Source of the DNA: Hymenobacter rigui
Lineage (GTDB): Bacteria; Bacteroidota; Bacteroidia; Cytophagales; Hymenobacteraceae
Direction of reading: 5' to 3'
DNA: 64,000 bases
Assembly: GCF_003944715.1 (NCBI RefSeq)
Contig: NZ_RWIT01000003.1
Span: forward strand, 372,001-436,000
Part shown: piece after piece, positions 45,675-54,235 of the stretch
How the letters are laid out: the number at the start of each line of letters is the position of its first letter
How positions within the stretch are numbered: position 1 is the first letter of the stretch
Position numbers and translations under genes: made by a program
The notes under the pieces: generated by a model
Told to the model about the DNA's origin: nothing
Seen by the model: the letters and a program-made list of their open reading frames with translations, nothing else
The model's database searches: none

Positions 45675-48299
45675 ATGAGAAAACACTACCGTTTTCTATT
45701 CCTCTTCCTGCTGCTCATCTGCCAGACGGCCGTGAGTATGGCGCAGGAATTAGGGGCAATTGCCGGCCAGGTCCAGACGGATACCGGTGAGCCGATGCCG
45801 GGTGCCACCATTTTTATCCGGGGCACATTCATTGGGACCAGCACCGACCGGGACGGCAAATTCAGCCTGCGGGCCGACTTTAGCGAAGGTCCGGTTACTC
45901 TGTCGGTATCGTTTGTGGGCTATGAGAGCCGCGACGTGACGCTCAGCCAGCCCGACAACACGGTGAAGGTGCAGTTGAAAATCAACCCGACGCAGACCAA
46001 CGAGGTAATTGCCTCGGCTTCGCGCGTGGAGGAAGGCATTCTGCAGGCACCGGTAACGGTAGAGAAGATTACCTCGCAGCAGGTGCTGCGCCTGCCCCCG
46101 CCCGATGTGCAGGTGGGCCTGAACCAGTTCAAGGGCATCGACGTGAACAGCTCCAGCATGATCATGAACTCGCTGAGCACGCGCGGCTTCAACTCGGCCA
46201 AATCGGAGCGCCTGATTCAGCTGACGGACTATTTCGATACCCAGTCGCCGAGCTTGAACGTGAACACCGGCAACCTGACGGGTCTGCCCGAGCTGGACAT
46301 TGAGAGCATTGAAATTATCCATGGTCCGGCCTCGGCTCTGTACGGTGCCAACGCCTTCAACGGTGTGCTGCTGCAGAACTCCAAAGATGCCTTCGTGAGT
46401 GAGGGTGTAACGCTGCGCGTGCGCGGCGGGGAGCGGAACTTCTTCGACGGCCAATTGCGCTACGCCCAGAAAATCGGTGAAAAGTTCGCCTTCAAGATTA
46501 CGGGAGCTTACCTGACGGCCAACGACTGGCTGGGCCAGAACTACTCGGCTACCAGCACGCAGGTGGAGCGCCGCAACAATGCCCAGGGCTCAACGCTGGG
46601 TTACGATGCCGTGAACCGCTACGGTGAGGTACCCTACACGGTGCCTGCCACCTACCCGTTTGCCGACCTGCGGGGCAAAACCCTGTTCATGCCCGGTTTT
46701 GATGAGAAAACCCTGGTGGCCGACGACGACAAAGCCAAGTCGCTGAAAATTCACCCTTCGGTTTCTTACCTGCTCACCAACTCCATTAAGCTGACGGTGG
46801 GTGCCAACTACAACCGGGGCACGGCCAGCTACCAGAGCTCCAGCCGCTACCGTTTCAAGGATTTCGGCACCAACCAGTACCACGGCGAAATCAAAGGGGC
46901 GCGGTGGTTTCTGCGCGGTCAGTCCATCCAGGACTACGGCCAGAACTCCTATGACCTGAACTTCCTGGGCCTCTTCCTGCAGAACTCGCCCATCAGCACC
47001 GGTAGTGGCACCACGTATGCCCAGCAGTATTTCAATACCTACTTGACCACGTACGGCGGCGCCCGCCAGGCTGGCCAGACAGATGCGCAGGCCCAGATTG
47101 CGGCCCAGAATGCCGCCACGAAAATCCAGCTGGACCCCAACAGCGCCACGTTCCGCAACCTGCGCAGCTCCATCATCAACGATGCTACGCCGGGCCGTGG
47201 TGCCCGCCTGAACCCCAGCTCCCTGCTGAACGAAGGCAATGCCCAGTACAACTTCAAGCTGGCTGAATCGGCCGACCTGATTGTGGGTGCCGCCTACCGG
47301 AAGTTCCGTCTGGGCTCCAATGGGAACCTGTTCTCCGACGAAAACGGCCGGATTCAGAACCACGAAATGGGTGGCTACGCCCAGCTGACCACAAAATTCC
47401 TGGATGAGCGTCTGAAGCTGGCCCTGGCCGGCCGCCTGGATGCCTTCAAGAACTTCAAGGCCGCCTTCTCGCCCCGTGCCTCGGTGGTGTACTCGGCCGG
47501 CGACAAACGGCAGCATAACTTCCGCGCCAGCTACGGCCGCGCCTTCCGTTCCCCCACGCAACTGGACCAGTACATCAAGCTGGATCTGGGCCAGGTACTA
47601 TTGCTGGGCAACGTAGATAACGGCTACCAGGGCTACAGCCTCATCACCGGCCAGGCCATTGATATTGCTGCTCTGAAACTGGAACGCCTGAGCAGCTACG
47701 AAATCGGCTACAAGGGCGCGCTGAGTGAGAAAGTGGCTGTGGATGTAAACTACTACCGCAACTACTACAACGACTTCATCGGGGCGCAGCGCTTTATCGG
47801 TAATGCCGATGGTAGCCGCCCAGCCACTCCAGCCAACGGCCGGGTAGTGCAGGTGTGGACCAATGCTAACCAGGAAGTACGCACCCAGGGTGCTGCCGTG
47901 GGCCTGACGTACGCATTTGCCCCGTTCCTGAACATTGCGGCCAACTACTCCCTGAACATTCAGGACCGCAGCGACGTGCAGAATGCCGAGTTTCAGACGT
48001 ACTTCAACACGCCGAAACACAAATACAACGTAGGCGCCAACGGCACGGTCATCAACCACCTGGGCTACGCCATTAACTACCGTTGGGCGCAGGGCCACGA
48101 GTACGGCCTGCCCTTCGCCGTAGGTCAGCTTTCAGACTATAGCTCCACGGATGCTTACCTGGGCTATAACTTCGCGAAGCTGGGAGCTACGCTGCAGGCC
48201 GGTGCCTCGAACCTGTTCGATGCCAACAACATTCAGGTATACGGCGGTCCGCAGATTGGTCGCCTCGTATACGTGGGTTTGCAATTGGATGTGAAGTAG
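45675..48299 (+). CDS. TonB-dependent receptor, first paralogue
   Basis: 874 residues. A signal peptide (MRKHYRFLFLFLLLICQTAV ... AQE) leads to a carboxypeptidase-regulatory-like domain (about 25-105: AIAGQVQTDTGEPMPGATIF, FVGYESRDVTL), then the plug (GFNSAKSERLIQL, SIEIIHGPASALYGANAFNG) and a 22-strand-type barrel ending GGPQIGRLVYVGLQLDVK with a terminal hydrophobic strand. Outer-membrane uptake of an unknown substrate powered by TonB. No SusD-like lipoprotein, exopolysaccharide gene or anti-sigma factor is adjacent. Strongly similar along its whole length to the next gene. Promoter candidate at 45613, terminator at 48329. Confidence 0.93.
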   Translation: MRKHYRFLFLFLLLICQTAVSMAQELGAIAGQVQTDTGEPMPGATIFIRGTFIGTSTDRDGKFSLRADFSEGPVTLSVSFVGYESRDVTLSQPDNTVKVQLKINPTQTNEVIASASRVEEGILQAPVTVEKITSQQVLRLPPPDVQVGLNQFKGIDVNSSSMIMNSLSTRGFNSAKSERLIQLTDYFDTQSPSLNVNTGNLTGLPELDIESIEIIHGPASALYGANAFNGVLLQNSKDAFVSEGVTLRVRGGERNFFDGQLRYAQKIGEKFAFKITGAYLTANDWLGQNYSATSTQVERRNNAQGSTLGYDAVNRYGEVPYTVPATYPFADLRGKTLFMPGFDEKTLVADDDKAKSLKIHPSVSYLLTNSIKLTVGANYNRGTASYQSSSRYRFKDFGTNQYHGEIKGARWFLRGQSIQDYGQNSYDLNFLGLFLQNSPISTGSGTTYAQQYFNTYLTTYGGARQAGQTDAQAQIAAQNAATKIQLDPNSATFRNLRSSIINDATPGRGARLNPSSLLNEGNAQYNFKLAESADLIVGAAYRKFRLGSNGNLFSDENGRIQNHEMGGYAQLTTKFLDERLKLALAGRLDAFKNFKAAFSPRASVVYSAGDKRQHNFRASYGRAFRSPTQLDQYIKLDLGQVLLLGNVDNGYQGYSLITGQAIDIAALKLERLSSYEIGYKGALSEKVAVDVNYYRNYYNDFIGAQRFIGNADGSRPATPANGRVVQVWTNANQEVRTQGAAVGLTYAFAPFLNIAANYSLNIQDRSDVQNAEFQTYFNTPKHKYNVGANGTVINHLGYAINYRWAQGHEYGLPFAVGQLSDYSSTDAYLGYNFAKLGATLQAGASNLFDANNIQVYGGPQIGRLVYVGLQLDVK

Positions 48300-48328
48300 G
48301 ATTTCCAGCACGTTACCGACCCCATATG

Positions 48329-48362
48329 GTGCCTTCCTCCGCAATGGAGGAAGGCACTATTA
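48329..48362 (+). terminator. Terminator after first TonB receptor gene
   Basis: GTGCCTTCCTCC / GGAGGAAGGCAC, a 12-bp perfect stem with GCAAT loop, then TATTATTTT. Separates the two receptor genes into different transcripts. Confidence 0.88.
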
Positions 48363-48547
48363 TTTTCCACTTGCCTGTCCCATAAAGAGAAAATTATCCA
48401 ATATTGAGAATACTAGATATTATTTTGACCCAATTATAGACAGCACTCACCCACATTTATTCCAGGTTCAGCGAAAAGCAACCGTTCAGGAGCAGAAGGC
48501 AGGATAGTTTTGCCACCCCTTTATACCCGATCTGTTTTCACAACTGC

Positions 48548-51316
48548 ATGAACCCTATTTACTCGGCTGCTCTTATTGCCACCGCTCTACACCCTCAGCC
48601 AGCAACAGCCGCTCCCCTACTGTCGGGCCCTATGGCCGTCCTTTTGGCCCCCTCGGCACCCAACGAAGCTGAACGCTCCCTGGCAGGTACCGTTCTAAAT
48701 GATGAAGGCAAGCCGTTGCCGGGTGCCACCGTATTCATCAAAGGAACCTTTGTGGGTACCAGCACCGACCAGCAAGGCAACTTCCGGCTGGATGCCAGCT
48801 TTGAAAATGGCCCGGTGACGCTGGTTTTTTCTTACGTAGGCTACGATACCCGCGAAATCAAGCTGGAGGCCCCGGAACTGGCTATCAACATAGGCCTCAG
48901 CCCCAGCGCCACCCTGCTGAATGAAACCGTAGTATCGGCGTCGCGGGTGGAGGAGAACATTCTGCGGGCTCCAGTAACCATCGAGAAAGTATCGGCGCAG
49001 CAGATTGAGAAAATCCCGAACCCGGAAATTCTCAGTGGCCTGGGCCAGCTCAAGGGTCTGGATGTCAGCTCGGCCTCCATGCTGTTTACCAGCGTGAGCA
49101 CGCGAGGCTTCAACACGGCCAAATCGGAGCGGGTAATTCAGTTGGTGGACTACATGGATACGGCCCTGCCTTCCCTGAACCTGAGCCCCGGCAACCTGGT
49201 AGGCATTCCGGAGCTGGATATGGAAAGCATTGAGATTATCCACGGTCCGGCCTCGGCCCTGTATGGCTCCAATGCCCTGAGCGGGGTTATCCTGTTCAAC
49301 TCCAAGGATCCGTTTGTGTATGAAGGACTGAGCGTGCGGCTGCGTGGGGGCCAGCGCGACCTGCTGGACGGGCAGTTGCGCTACGCCAAAAAGCTGACGG
49401 AGAAACTGGCCATCAAAATCAACGCCAGTGCCTTCCGGGCCAACGACTGGATTGCCAACGATATGGCCGCTACCCAAAGCTCGGCCAACCCACAAGGCTC
49501 TGCGCTGGGCTACAACGCCGTCAACCGCTACGGCGACAATGGCTACACGTTCAACCAGCTGCAGCAGCTGCCGGGCGGCACCAACCCGGAACTGTACGGT
49601 AAAACGGCCTATCTGCCCGGCTTTTCGGAGGCTGAGCTGGTGGCGGACGACAACCGTACCACATCGTACCGACTCCAGGGGGCGGTATCGTATCTGCTAC
49701 GCGACGACCTGAAGCTGACCGTAGAAGCCAAGCATGCCGAAGGCACCGCTACCTACCAGAACATCAGCCGTTTCCGGGTGAAGGGCCTGGGTACCAACCA
49801 ATACCGCGCTGAGCTGAAAAGCAGCAAAGGTTTCCTGCGCCTCTACACCACCGAGGACTTTACGGGTAACTCCTACGAGCTAAACCAGCTGGGCACCCTT
49901 ATTCAGAATTCGCCCCTCACCGAAGGAGGTTCAGTGAGCTATGCCCAGCAGTTTTACGGCACCTACAACGCCGCATACAGCCAGGCACGCCGCAGCGGCC
50001 TGCCGATGGATGCCGCGCTGGCCGCCGCCCAAACAGCCGCTAACCAAGTGCAGCTGTCCACCAGCGCCCCGCGCTTTGCCACCCTGCGGACCGCCATTAT
50101 CGGCGACCAACAGCCGGGCCGGGGAGCACAGCAGTACTTCAACTCGTTTCTGCACGACATCAGCGGGCAGCGTAGCTTCCAGCTGACGGACCACGGCACC
50201 AACCTGACAGTGGGCGCGGCTTACCGGCAGTACCGGCTGGGCTCGAACGGCCTGCTGTTTTCCGACCGAGAGGGTCAGCGCATCAAAAACCACGAATACG
50301 GAGCCTACGGGCAGCTCACCCAAACGCTGCTGGACGAACGGCTGAAGCTGGCCTTTGCCGGCCGGGTAGATGAGTTCAAGAACTTCAAAGCCGCGTTTTC
50401 ACCCCGGGCTTCGGCAGTATACTCGGTGGGTGAGAACAAGCAGCACAACTTCCGGGCAAGCTACGGCCGGGCGTTCCGCTCCCCATCCCAGACGGAGCAG
50501 TACTTCTACAATGATATCCGGACGGGCGTGCTCATTGGCAACATAAGCAACGGCTTCCAGGGCTACAATCTGAGTCTGTTCAACTCGCCGCAGCTGCTGG
50601 CCGCGGCTCAGACCAACCCAGCGGTGCTGCAACCCTACGAGTACACCATTGCGCCGCTAAAACTGGAACGGGTAAACACGGCTGAAATTGGCTATAAAGG
50701 CGCTGTACTGCCCAACGTGTACGCCGATGTGAGCTACTACCGCAGCCAGTACCAGGACTTCATTGGGGCCCAGACGTTTGTGGGCAACACTGATGGCAGC
50801 CGCCCGACGCCCCAGCAACTTGCCGCCGGCTACTCTACCGCTTACTCGGACCAAAGCAAGCCCACCCGCGTACTGTACGCCTACTACAACAACAACCAGG
50901 AAGTACGGACTCAAGGCGTAACAGCCGGCCTGACCTATTACTTCCGCCGCGCTCTGAACCTCACGGGCAACTACTCGCTGAACGTGCTGGACCGCAGCAA
51001 TCTGCCGGCCGGCTTCCAAACGTTCTTCAACACGCCCAAACACAAGTACAACGTAGGCGCCAACGGCCAGGCCGGCAACTTCAGCTACACGGTAAACTAC
51101 CGCTGGGTACAGGGCCATTTGCAGGAAATGCCCTTCGCCACCGGTACCATTCAAGACTACAGCACCGCTGACGCCTACGTGGGCTACAACGTGCCGAAGC
51201 TGAAGTCGACGTTTCAGGCCGGAGTCACCAATGCCTTCAACACCAACAACGTGCAGGTATTCGGCGGACCCCAGATTGGCCGCCTGGGCTACCTGGGTCT
51301 GCGGTTTGACCTGTAG
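48548..51316 (+). CDS. TonB-dependent receptor, second paralogue
   Basis: 922 residues. Same layout as the preceding gene: regulatory-like domain (SLAGTVLNDEGKPLPGATVF, FSYVGYDTREIKL), plug (GFNTAKSERVIQLVDYMDTA, SIEIIHGPASALYGSNALSG), barrel and terminal GGPQIGRLGYLGLRFDL. The N-terminus (MNPIYSAALIATALHPQPAT ... APLLSGPMAVLLAPSAP) is long and not a canonical signal, so export may rely on a poorly defined leader, or the true start differs; no better start is visible upstream. The two receptors differ mainly in extracellular loops, suggesting related but different substrates. Its TAG stop lies in a heptad repeat. Confidence 0.93.
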   Translation: MNPIYSAALIATALHPQPATAAPLLSGPMAVLLAPSAPNEAERSLAGTVLNDEGKPLPGATVFIKGTFVGTSTDQQGNFRLDASFENGPVTLVFSYVGYDTREIKLEAPELAINIGLSPSATLLNETVVSASRVEENILRAPVTIEKVSAQQIEKIPNPEILSGLGQLKGLDVSSASMLFTSVSTRGFNTAKSERVIQLVDYMDTALPSLNLSPGNLVGIPELDMESIEIIHGPASALYGSNALSGVILFNSKDPFVYEGLSVRLRGGQRDLLDGQLRYAKKLTEKLAIKINASAFRANDWIANDMAATQSSANPQGSALGYNAVNRYGDNGYTFNQLQQLPGGTNPELYGKTAYLPGFSEAELVADDNRTTSYRLQGAVSYLLRDDLKLTVEAKHAEGTATYQNISRFRVKGLGTNQYRAELKSSKGFLRLYTTEDFTGNSYELNQLGTLIQNSPLTEGGSVSYAQQFYGTYNAAYSQARRSGLPMDAALAAAQTAANQVQLSTSAPRFATLRTAIIGDQQPGRGAQQYFNSFLHDISGQRSFQLTDHGTNLTVGAAYRQYRLGSNGLLFSDREGQRIKNHEYGAYGQLTQTLLDERLKLAFAGRVDEFKNFKAAFSPRASAVYSVGENKQHNFRASYGRAFRSPSQTEQYFYNDIRTGVLIGNISNGFQGYNLSLFNSPQLLAAAQTNPAVLQPYEYTIAPLKLERVNTAEIGYKGAVLPNVYADVSYYRSQYQDFIGAQTFVGNTDGSRPTPQQLAAGYSTAYSDQSKPTRVLYAYYNNNQEVRTQGVTAGLTYYFRRALNLTGNYSLNVLDRSNLPAGFQTFFNTPKHKYNVGANGQAGNFSYTVNYRWVQGHLQEMPFATGTIQDYSTADAYVGYNVPKLKSTFQAGVTNAFNTNNVQVFGGPQIGRLGYLGLRFDL

Positions 51317-51358
51317 TGCTTAGTGCTTAGTGCTTAGTGCTTAGTGCTTAGTGCTTAG
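51314..51358. repeat. TAGTGCT heptad tandem repeat
   Basis: Six perfect copies of TAGTGCT (51314-51355) plus a partial TAG. The first unit contains the receptor stop codon, so copy-number change cannot alter the protein. Same family as 13046-13136. Confidence 0.9.
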
Positions 51359-51368
51359 ATTGTATGAA

Positions 51369-51404
51369 AAGCCCCCGCTACGGTTGAGTAGCGGGGGCTT
51401 TTTG
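51369..51404. terminator. Bidirectional terminator, TonB receptor / AlkB gene
   Basis: Perfect 12-bp stem AAGCCCCCGCTA / TAGCGGGGGCTT with CGGTTGAG loop, then TTTTG. Right after the heptad repeat. Confidence 0.92.
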
Positions 51405-51420
51405 TTGGCGTAGTTGCCGT

Positions 51421-52035
51421 TTAGTATTTGGGCGAAACCAGCCGAAAGGTGAGGTTAAGACGGGGACCTACGGGGCGGGCCGTTTTGGGCAGCGCGTGCA
51501 GCCAGTTGCGTTGGGTGGAACCGCTCATTACCAGCAAGCTGCCGGATGTAAGCGGCAGACTGACGGCCTCGGGCAGTGGAGCCGAAGCGGGAAAAGCTGC
51601 CGGTCGGGGCTTGAGGCGGAAACTACGGGTAGCACCCAGCGTGACGGACGCAATAATCGGCTCCGGGCCCAGCTCCGGCTCATCGTCGGCGTGGTAGCCC
51701 ATGCTGTCCTGCCCGGAGCGGTACAGATTGAGCAGCACGCTATTGAACCGGGTACCGGTGGTCTGCTCCACCTGCCGCCGCAACTGCTGCAGCTCGGGCA
51801 GCCACGGCAGTGGCTCCAGCTGCAGCCCGGAGTAAGAATAAGCCGCTCCGGCGTCGCCGTACCAGGCCGTGAGCCGGGGCTGCGGCACTTGCTTCCCGAA
51901 CAGCCGGATGGGGTCCTGCCGCCACGGAACCTCGGCTGTAAGTGTTACCAGCAACTTGTCCGCTTCGGCCGGAGACAGGAAATGCGCATCAAAACGCAAC
52001 TCGGCGGCCGGTAGCGGGAGTAATGACAGAGGCAT
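51421..52035 (-). CDS. AlkB-like 2-oxoglutarate/Fe(II) dioxygenase
   Basis: 204 residues. Oxidative demethylase of alkylated DNA or RNA bases. Visible: PRLTAWYGDAGAAYSYSG (nucleotide-recognition region), NLYRSGQDSMGYHADDEPEL with the iron-binding His-x-Asp (YHADD), SVTLGATRSFRL, and the distal iron His and 2-oxoglutarate Arg in NWLHALPK and GPRLNLTFRLV. The layout matches AlkB/ABH2-3 repair enzymes. It is followed by a membrane-protein gene upstream (52054, 18-bp gap, same strand), probably an operon without a functional link. Confidence 0.9.
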   Translation of the reverse strand: MPLSLLPLPAAELRFDAHFLSPAEADKLLVTLTAEVPWRQDPIRLFGKQVPQPRLTAWYGDAGAAYSYSGLQLEPLPWLPELQQLRRQVEQTTGTRFNSVLLNLYRSGQDSMGYHADDEPELGPEPIIASVTLGATRSFRLKPRPAAFPASAPLPEAVSLPLTSGSLLVMSGSTQRNWLHALPKTARPVGPRLNLTFRLVSPKY

Positions 52036-52053
52036 CGTGGAGCAGCGGCAGAA

Positions 52054-52728
52054 CTACATGGAGGGCACCCCAAAGCGCATGGCCAGAATCAAATACACCA
52101 TTGTGATGAGCCCGCATATCAGCAAAGCCCCGCCCCACGACCGGCTCTGGTACGCCCGCTGACCAATGAAGCGCGGCCAGAATACCAGGTTGTAGACTAC
52201 AATAGCCACAATGTTGAATACGGAACCCAGCCACACGTACTGATTACCATAGGTCTGCTGCAGCCAGTTCAGCGCGAAATGGGTAGCCACCAGATAGCCA
52301 ATCATGAAGGCCACTACCAGCAGGGCCGCCCCCGTGCGGCGCAGAGCCCGCAGGTTGAGAGCCAGCAGAATTCCCCCGGCCACCATGCTGAACAGCACCG
52401 AAAAAATGGTAATAGTACCCGGTGAATACAGCGCCGGACCCGTTTTTTCCTGCGTTTCAGGGCTGGCCTCGCCCCGGGCTACGCGGCGGGCCTGCTCCTT
52501 CTCAGCTTCCAGCTCCCGCTCTGCCAGCTCCCGGCGGTCCGTTTCCTGCTTGCTTACCTGCAGCTCCGCTACCAGGGCAGCCGCAGCCGGCTCGGGAATT
52601 CCCCGTAAGGCCAGCTCATCGAGGGCAGCCAGTACGGCCTCTTCCCGGTATTGGTACCGGTTGTGGACATAGTCGCGCAGCTCGGCTTCGGTTTTACGGC
52701 CCATTTTAGCCGCGTAGTCTTCAGCCAT
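52054..52728 (-). CDS. Unknown membrane protein with coiled-coil N-terminus
   Basis: 224 residues. The first 100 are soluble, charged and helical (LRDYVHNRYQYREEAVLAAL, ETDRRELAERELEAEKEQAR), the second half has about four membrane helices (TITIFSVLFSMVAGGILLAL, GAALLVVAFMIGYLVATHFA, SVFNIVAIVVYNLVFWP, GGALLICGLITMVYLILAMR). No family recognised. Upstream of the AlkB gene with an 18-bp gap, downstream of kynU (109-bp gap), all on the minus strand. Confidence 0.75.
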   Translation of the reverse strand: MAEDYAAKMGRKTEAELRDYVHNRYQYREEAVLAALDELALRGIPEPAAAALVAELQVSKQETDRRELAERELEAEKEQARRVARGEASPETQEKTGPALYSPGTITIFSVLFSMVAGGILLALNLRALRRTGAALLVVAFMIGYLVATHFALNWLQQTYGNQYVWLGSVFNIVAIVVYNLVFWPRFIGQRAYQSRSWGGALLICGLITMVYLILAMRFGVPSM

Positions 52729-52837
52729 TATCGTACAAAAAAAGAAGGATCAGAAAGGAAAGCGGCCGGGGCCGGAAGGTGTACGAAGAAACAATCAATA
52801 CCGGCGAAAAACTTCCTAAGCCCGGATTTTATACTGC

Positions 52838-54121
52838 CTACTGCCGGGCGGCCCATTCGGCCAGCACCTCCCCCACGTGGAACACATCCTCGAAGGTGTT
52901 GTAGAGCGGCACCGGGGCCAGCCGAATCACATTCGGCTCCCGCCAGTCGCCAATTACCCCGGCTTCCATCAGGTGGTCGAACAGGTCGCGGCCGTTCTGG
53001 TGAACCAGCAGCGACAGTTGGCAGCCTCGCTGGGCCGGGTCAGCCGGCGTGATGATTTCGAGGCGCGATTTGGGCAACTCCAGCCGGTTGATGAGGAACT
53101 CCAGATACCCCGTGAGCTGCTCACTCTTGCGGCGCAGGGCCGGCATGCCACCGGCGGCCATATGCTCGGCTAGGGCAGCTTCGTGCACGGCCATCGTCAG
53201 AATAGCAGAATTGGAGAGCTGCCAGCCGGCGGCCCCGCGCATGGGCCGGAAGCCTTTGCGCATCTTAAAGCGTTCCTGCTCATCGTAGCCCCACCAGCCG
53301 GCTAGGCGCAGCAGGTCGGGTTGGTCGGCAAACCGCTCGTGCACGAACACCCCCGATACGCCGCCGGGGCCCGAGTTCAGGTATTTGTAGGAGCACCAGC
53401 AGGCAAAATCCACGTCCCAGTCGTGCAACTGCAGCGGAATGTTACCGGCGGCGTGCGCCAGATCAAACCCCACCATGGCCCCCACGGCGTGGCCCGCCTT
53501 AGTAATAGCGGCCATATCATACACCTGCCCGGTGTAATAGTTGATACCGCCCATAATGATGGTGCAGAGCGAATCACCCAGTTCGGCAATCTTGGCCAGA
53601 ATGTCCTCGGTGCGCAGCGTGTGCTCGCCGGGGCGGGGCGTGAGCTCCACAATGGCGTCGTCGGGCTCCAGACCGCGCATGCGCACCTGGGTTTCCAGGG
53701 CGTACTGGTCAGAGGGGAAAGCACCGCCCTCCATCAGCACTTTGTAGCGGGTAGCAGTGGGCTGATAGAATGATACCAGCAGCAGGTGCAGGTTGGTGGT
53801 GAGGTTGTTCATCACCACCACTTCCACAGGCTTTGCTCCTACTACCTGGGCAGAAGCATCCTGCAGCCGCTGATGAAAGTGCATCCAGGGCGTTTCGCCC
53901 TTGAAATGCCCTTCCACGGCCAGCTCCTGCCAGTTCTGCATCTGCCGCTCCACAGCGGCGCGGGCGGTGCGGGGCTGCAGGCCCAAAGAGTTGCCGCAGA
54001 AATACAGGCTGTCACGGCTACCGTTGGGAGCGGGCGGAATCAGGAAATGCTGGCGAAACTCGCGCAGGGGGTCCTGAGCATCAAGGCGGCGGGCAAAATC
54101 GAGGGTGGGTTCGAAGGTCAT
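52838..54121 (-). CDS. kynU: Kynureninase
   Basis: 427 residues. PLP-dependent enzyme that cleaves kynurenine or 3-hydroxykynurenine to (3-hydroxy)anthranilate and alanine. Family marks: LYFCGNSLGLQPR, VVVMNNLTTNLHLLLVSFYQ, GGINYYTGQVYDM, GFDLAHAAGNIPLQLHDWDV, FACWCSYKYLNSGPGG (the Lys binds PLP) and NVIRLAPVPLYNTFEDVF. A -7 element (TATCTTTG) ends just 6 nt before the ATG, which suggests a leaderless transcript or a start slightly downstream. Part of the dispersed kynurenine set with kmo, haao and the ACMSD gene. Confidence 0.95.
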   Translation of the reverse strand: MTFEPTLDFARRLDAQDPLREFRQHFLIPPAPNGSRDSLYFCGNSLGLQPRTARAAVERQMQNWQELAVEGHFKGETPWMHFHQRLQDASAQVVGAKPVEVVVMNNLTTNLHLLLVSFYQPTATRYKVLMEGGAFPSDQYALETQVRMRGLEPDDAIVELTPRPGEHTLRTEDILAKIAELGDSLCTIIMGGINYYTGQVYDMAAITKAGHAVGAMVGFDLAHAAGNIPLQLHDWDVDFACWCSYKYLNSGPGGVSGVFVHERFADQPDLLRLAGWWGYDEQERFKMRKGFRPMRGAAGWQLSNSAILTMAVHEAALAEHMAAGGMPALRRKSEQLTGYLEFLINRLELPKSRLEIITPADPAQRGCQLSLLVHQNGRDLFDHLMEAGVIGDWREPNVIRLAPVPLYNTFEDVFHVGEVLAEWAARQ

Positions 54122-54126
54122 CGGGA

Positions 54127-54134
54127 CAAAGATA
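54127..54134 (-). promoter_or_regulatory. Candidate -7 element immediately before kynU
   Basis: TATCTTTG on the minus strand (TAnnTTTG). Its distance to the ATG is only 5 nt, so transcription would start at or inside the first codon. Confidence 0.4.
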
Positions 54135-54158
54135 CCAGCGGGGAAGTGGGAATAGTGA

Positions 54159-54219
54159 AATGGTGAGTTCCATGTTCTGTCGGAGCGGATTAGCGCAAGT
54201 GCAACTCAGACTCACCATT
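54159..54219. repeat. Inverted repeat upstream of kynU
   Basis: AATGGTGAGT (54159-54168) pairs with ACTCACCATT (54210-54219) across 41 nt. Related pieces (CCATCTCACCGC) occur at 54224-54235 and 13869-13879, so it belongs to a short dispersed repeat family with TCACCATNTCACC units. Confidence 0.5.
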
Positions 54220-54235
54220 CCACCATCTCACCGCT

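Noticed and set aside
51314..51358. CRISPR-like array
   Set aside because: Units are 7 bp and contiguous with no spacers, and no cas genes are near.
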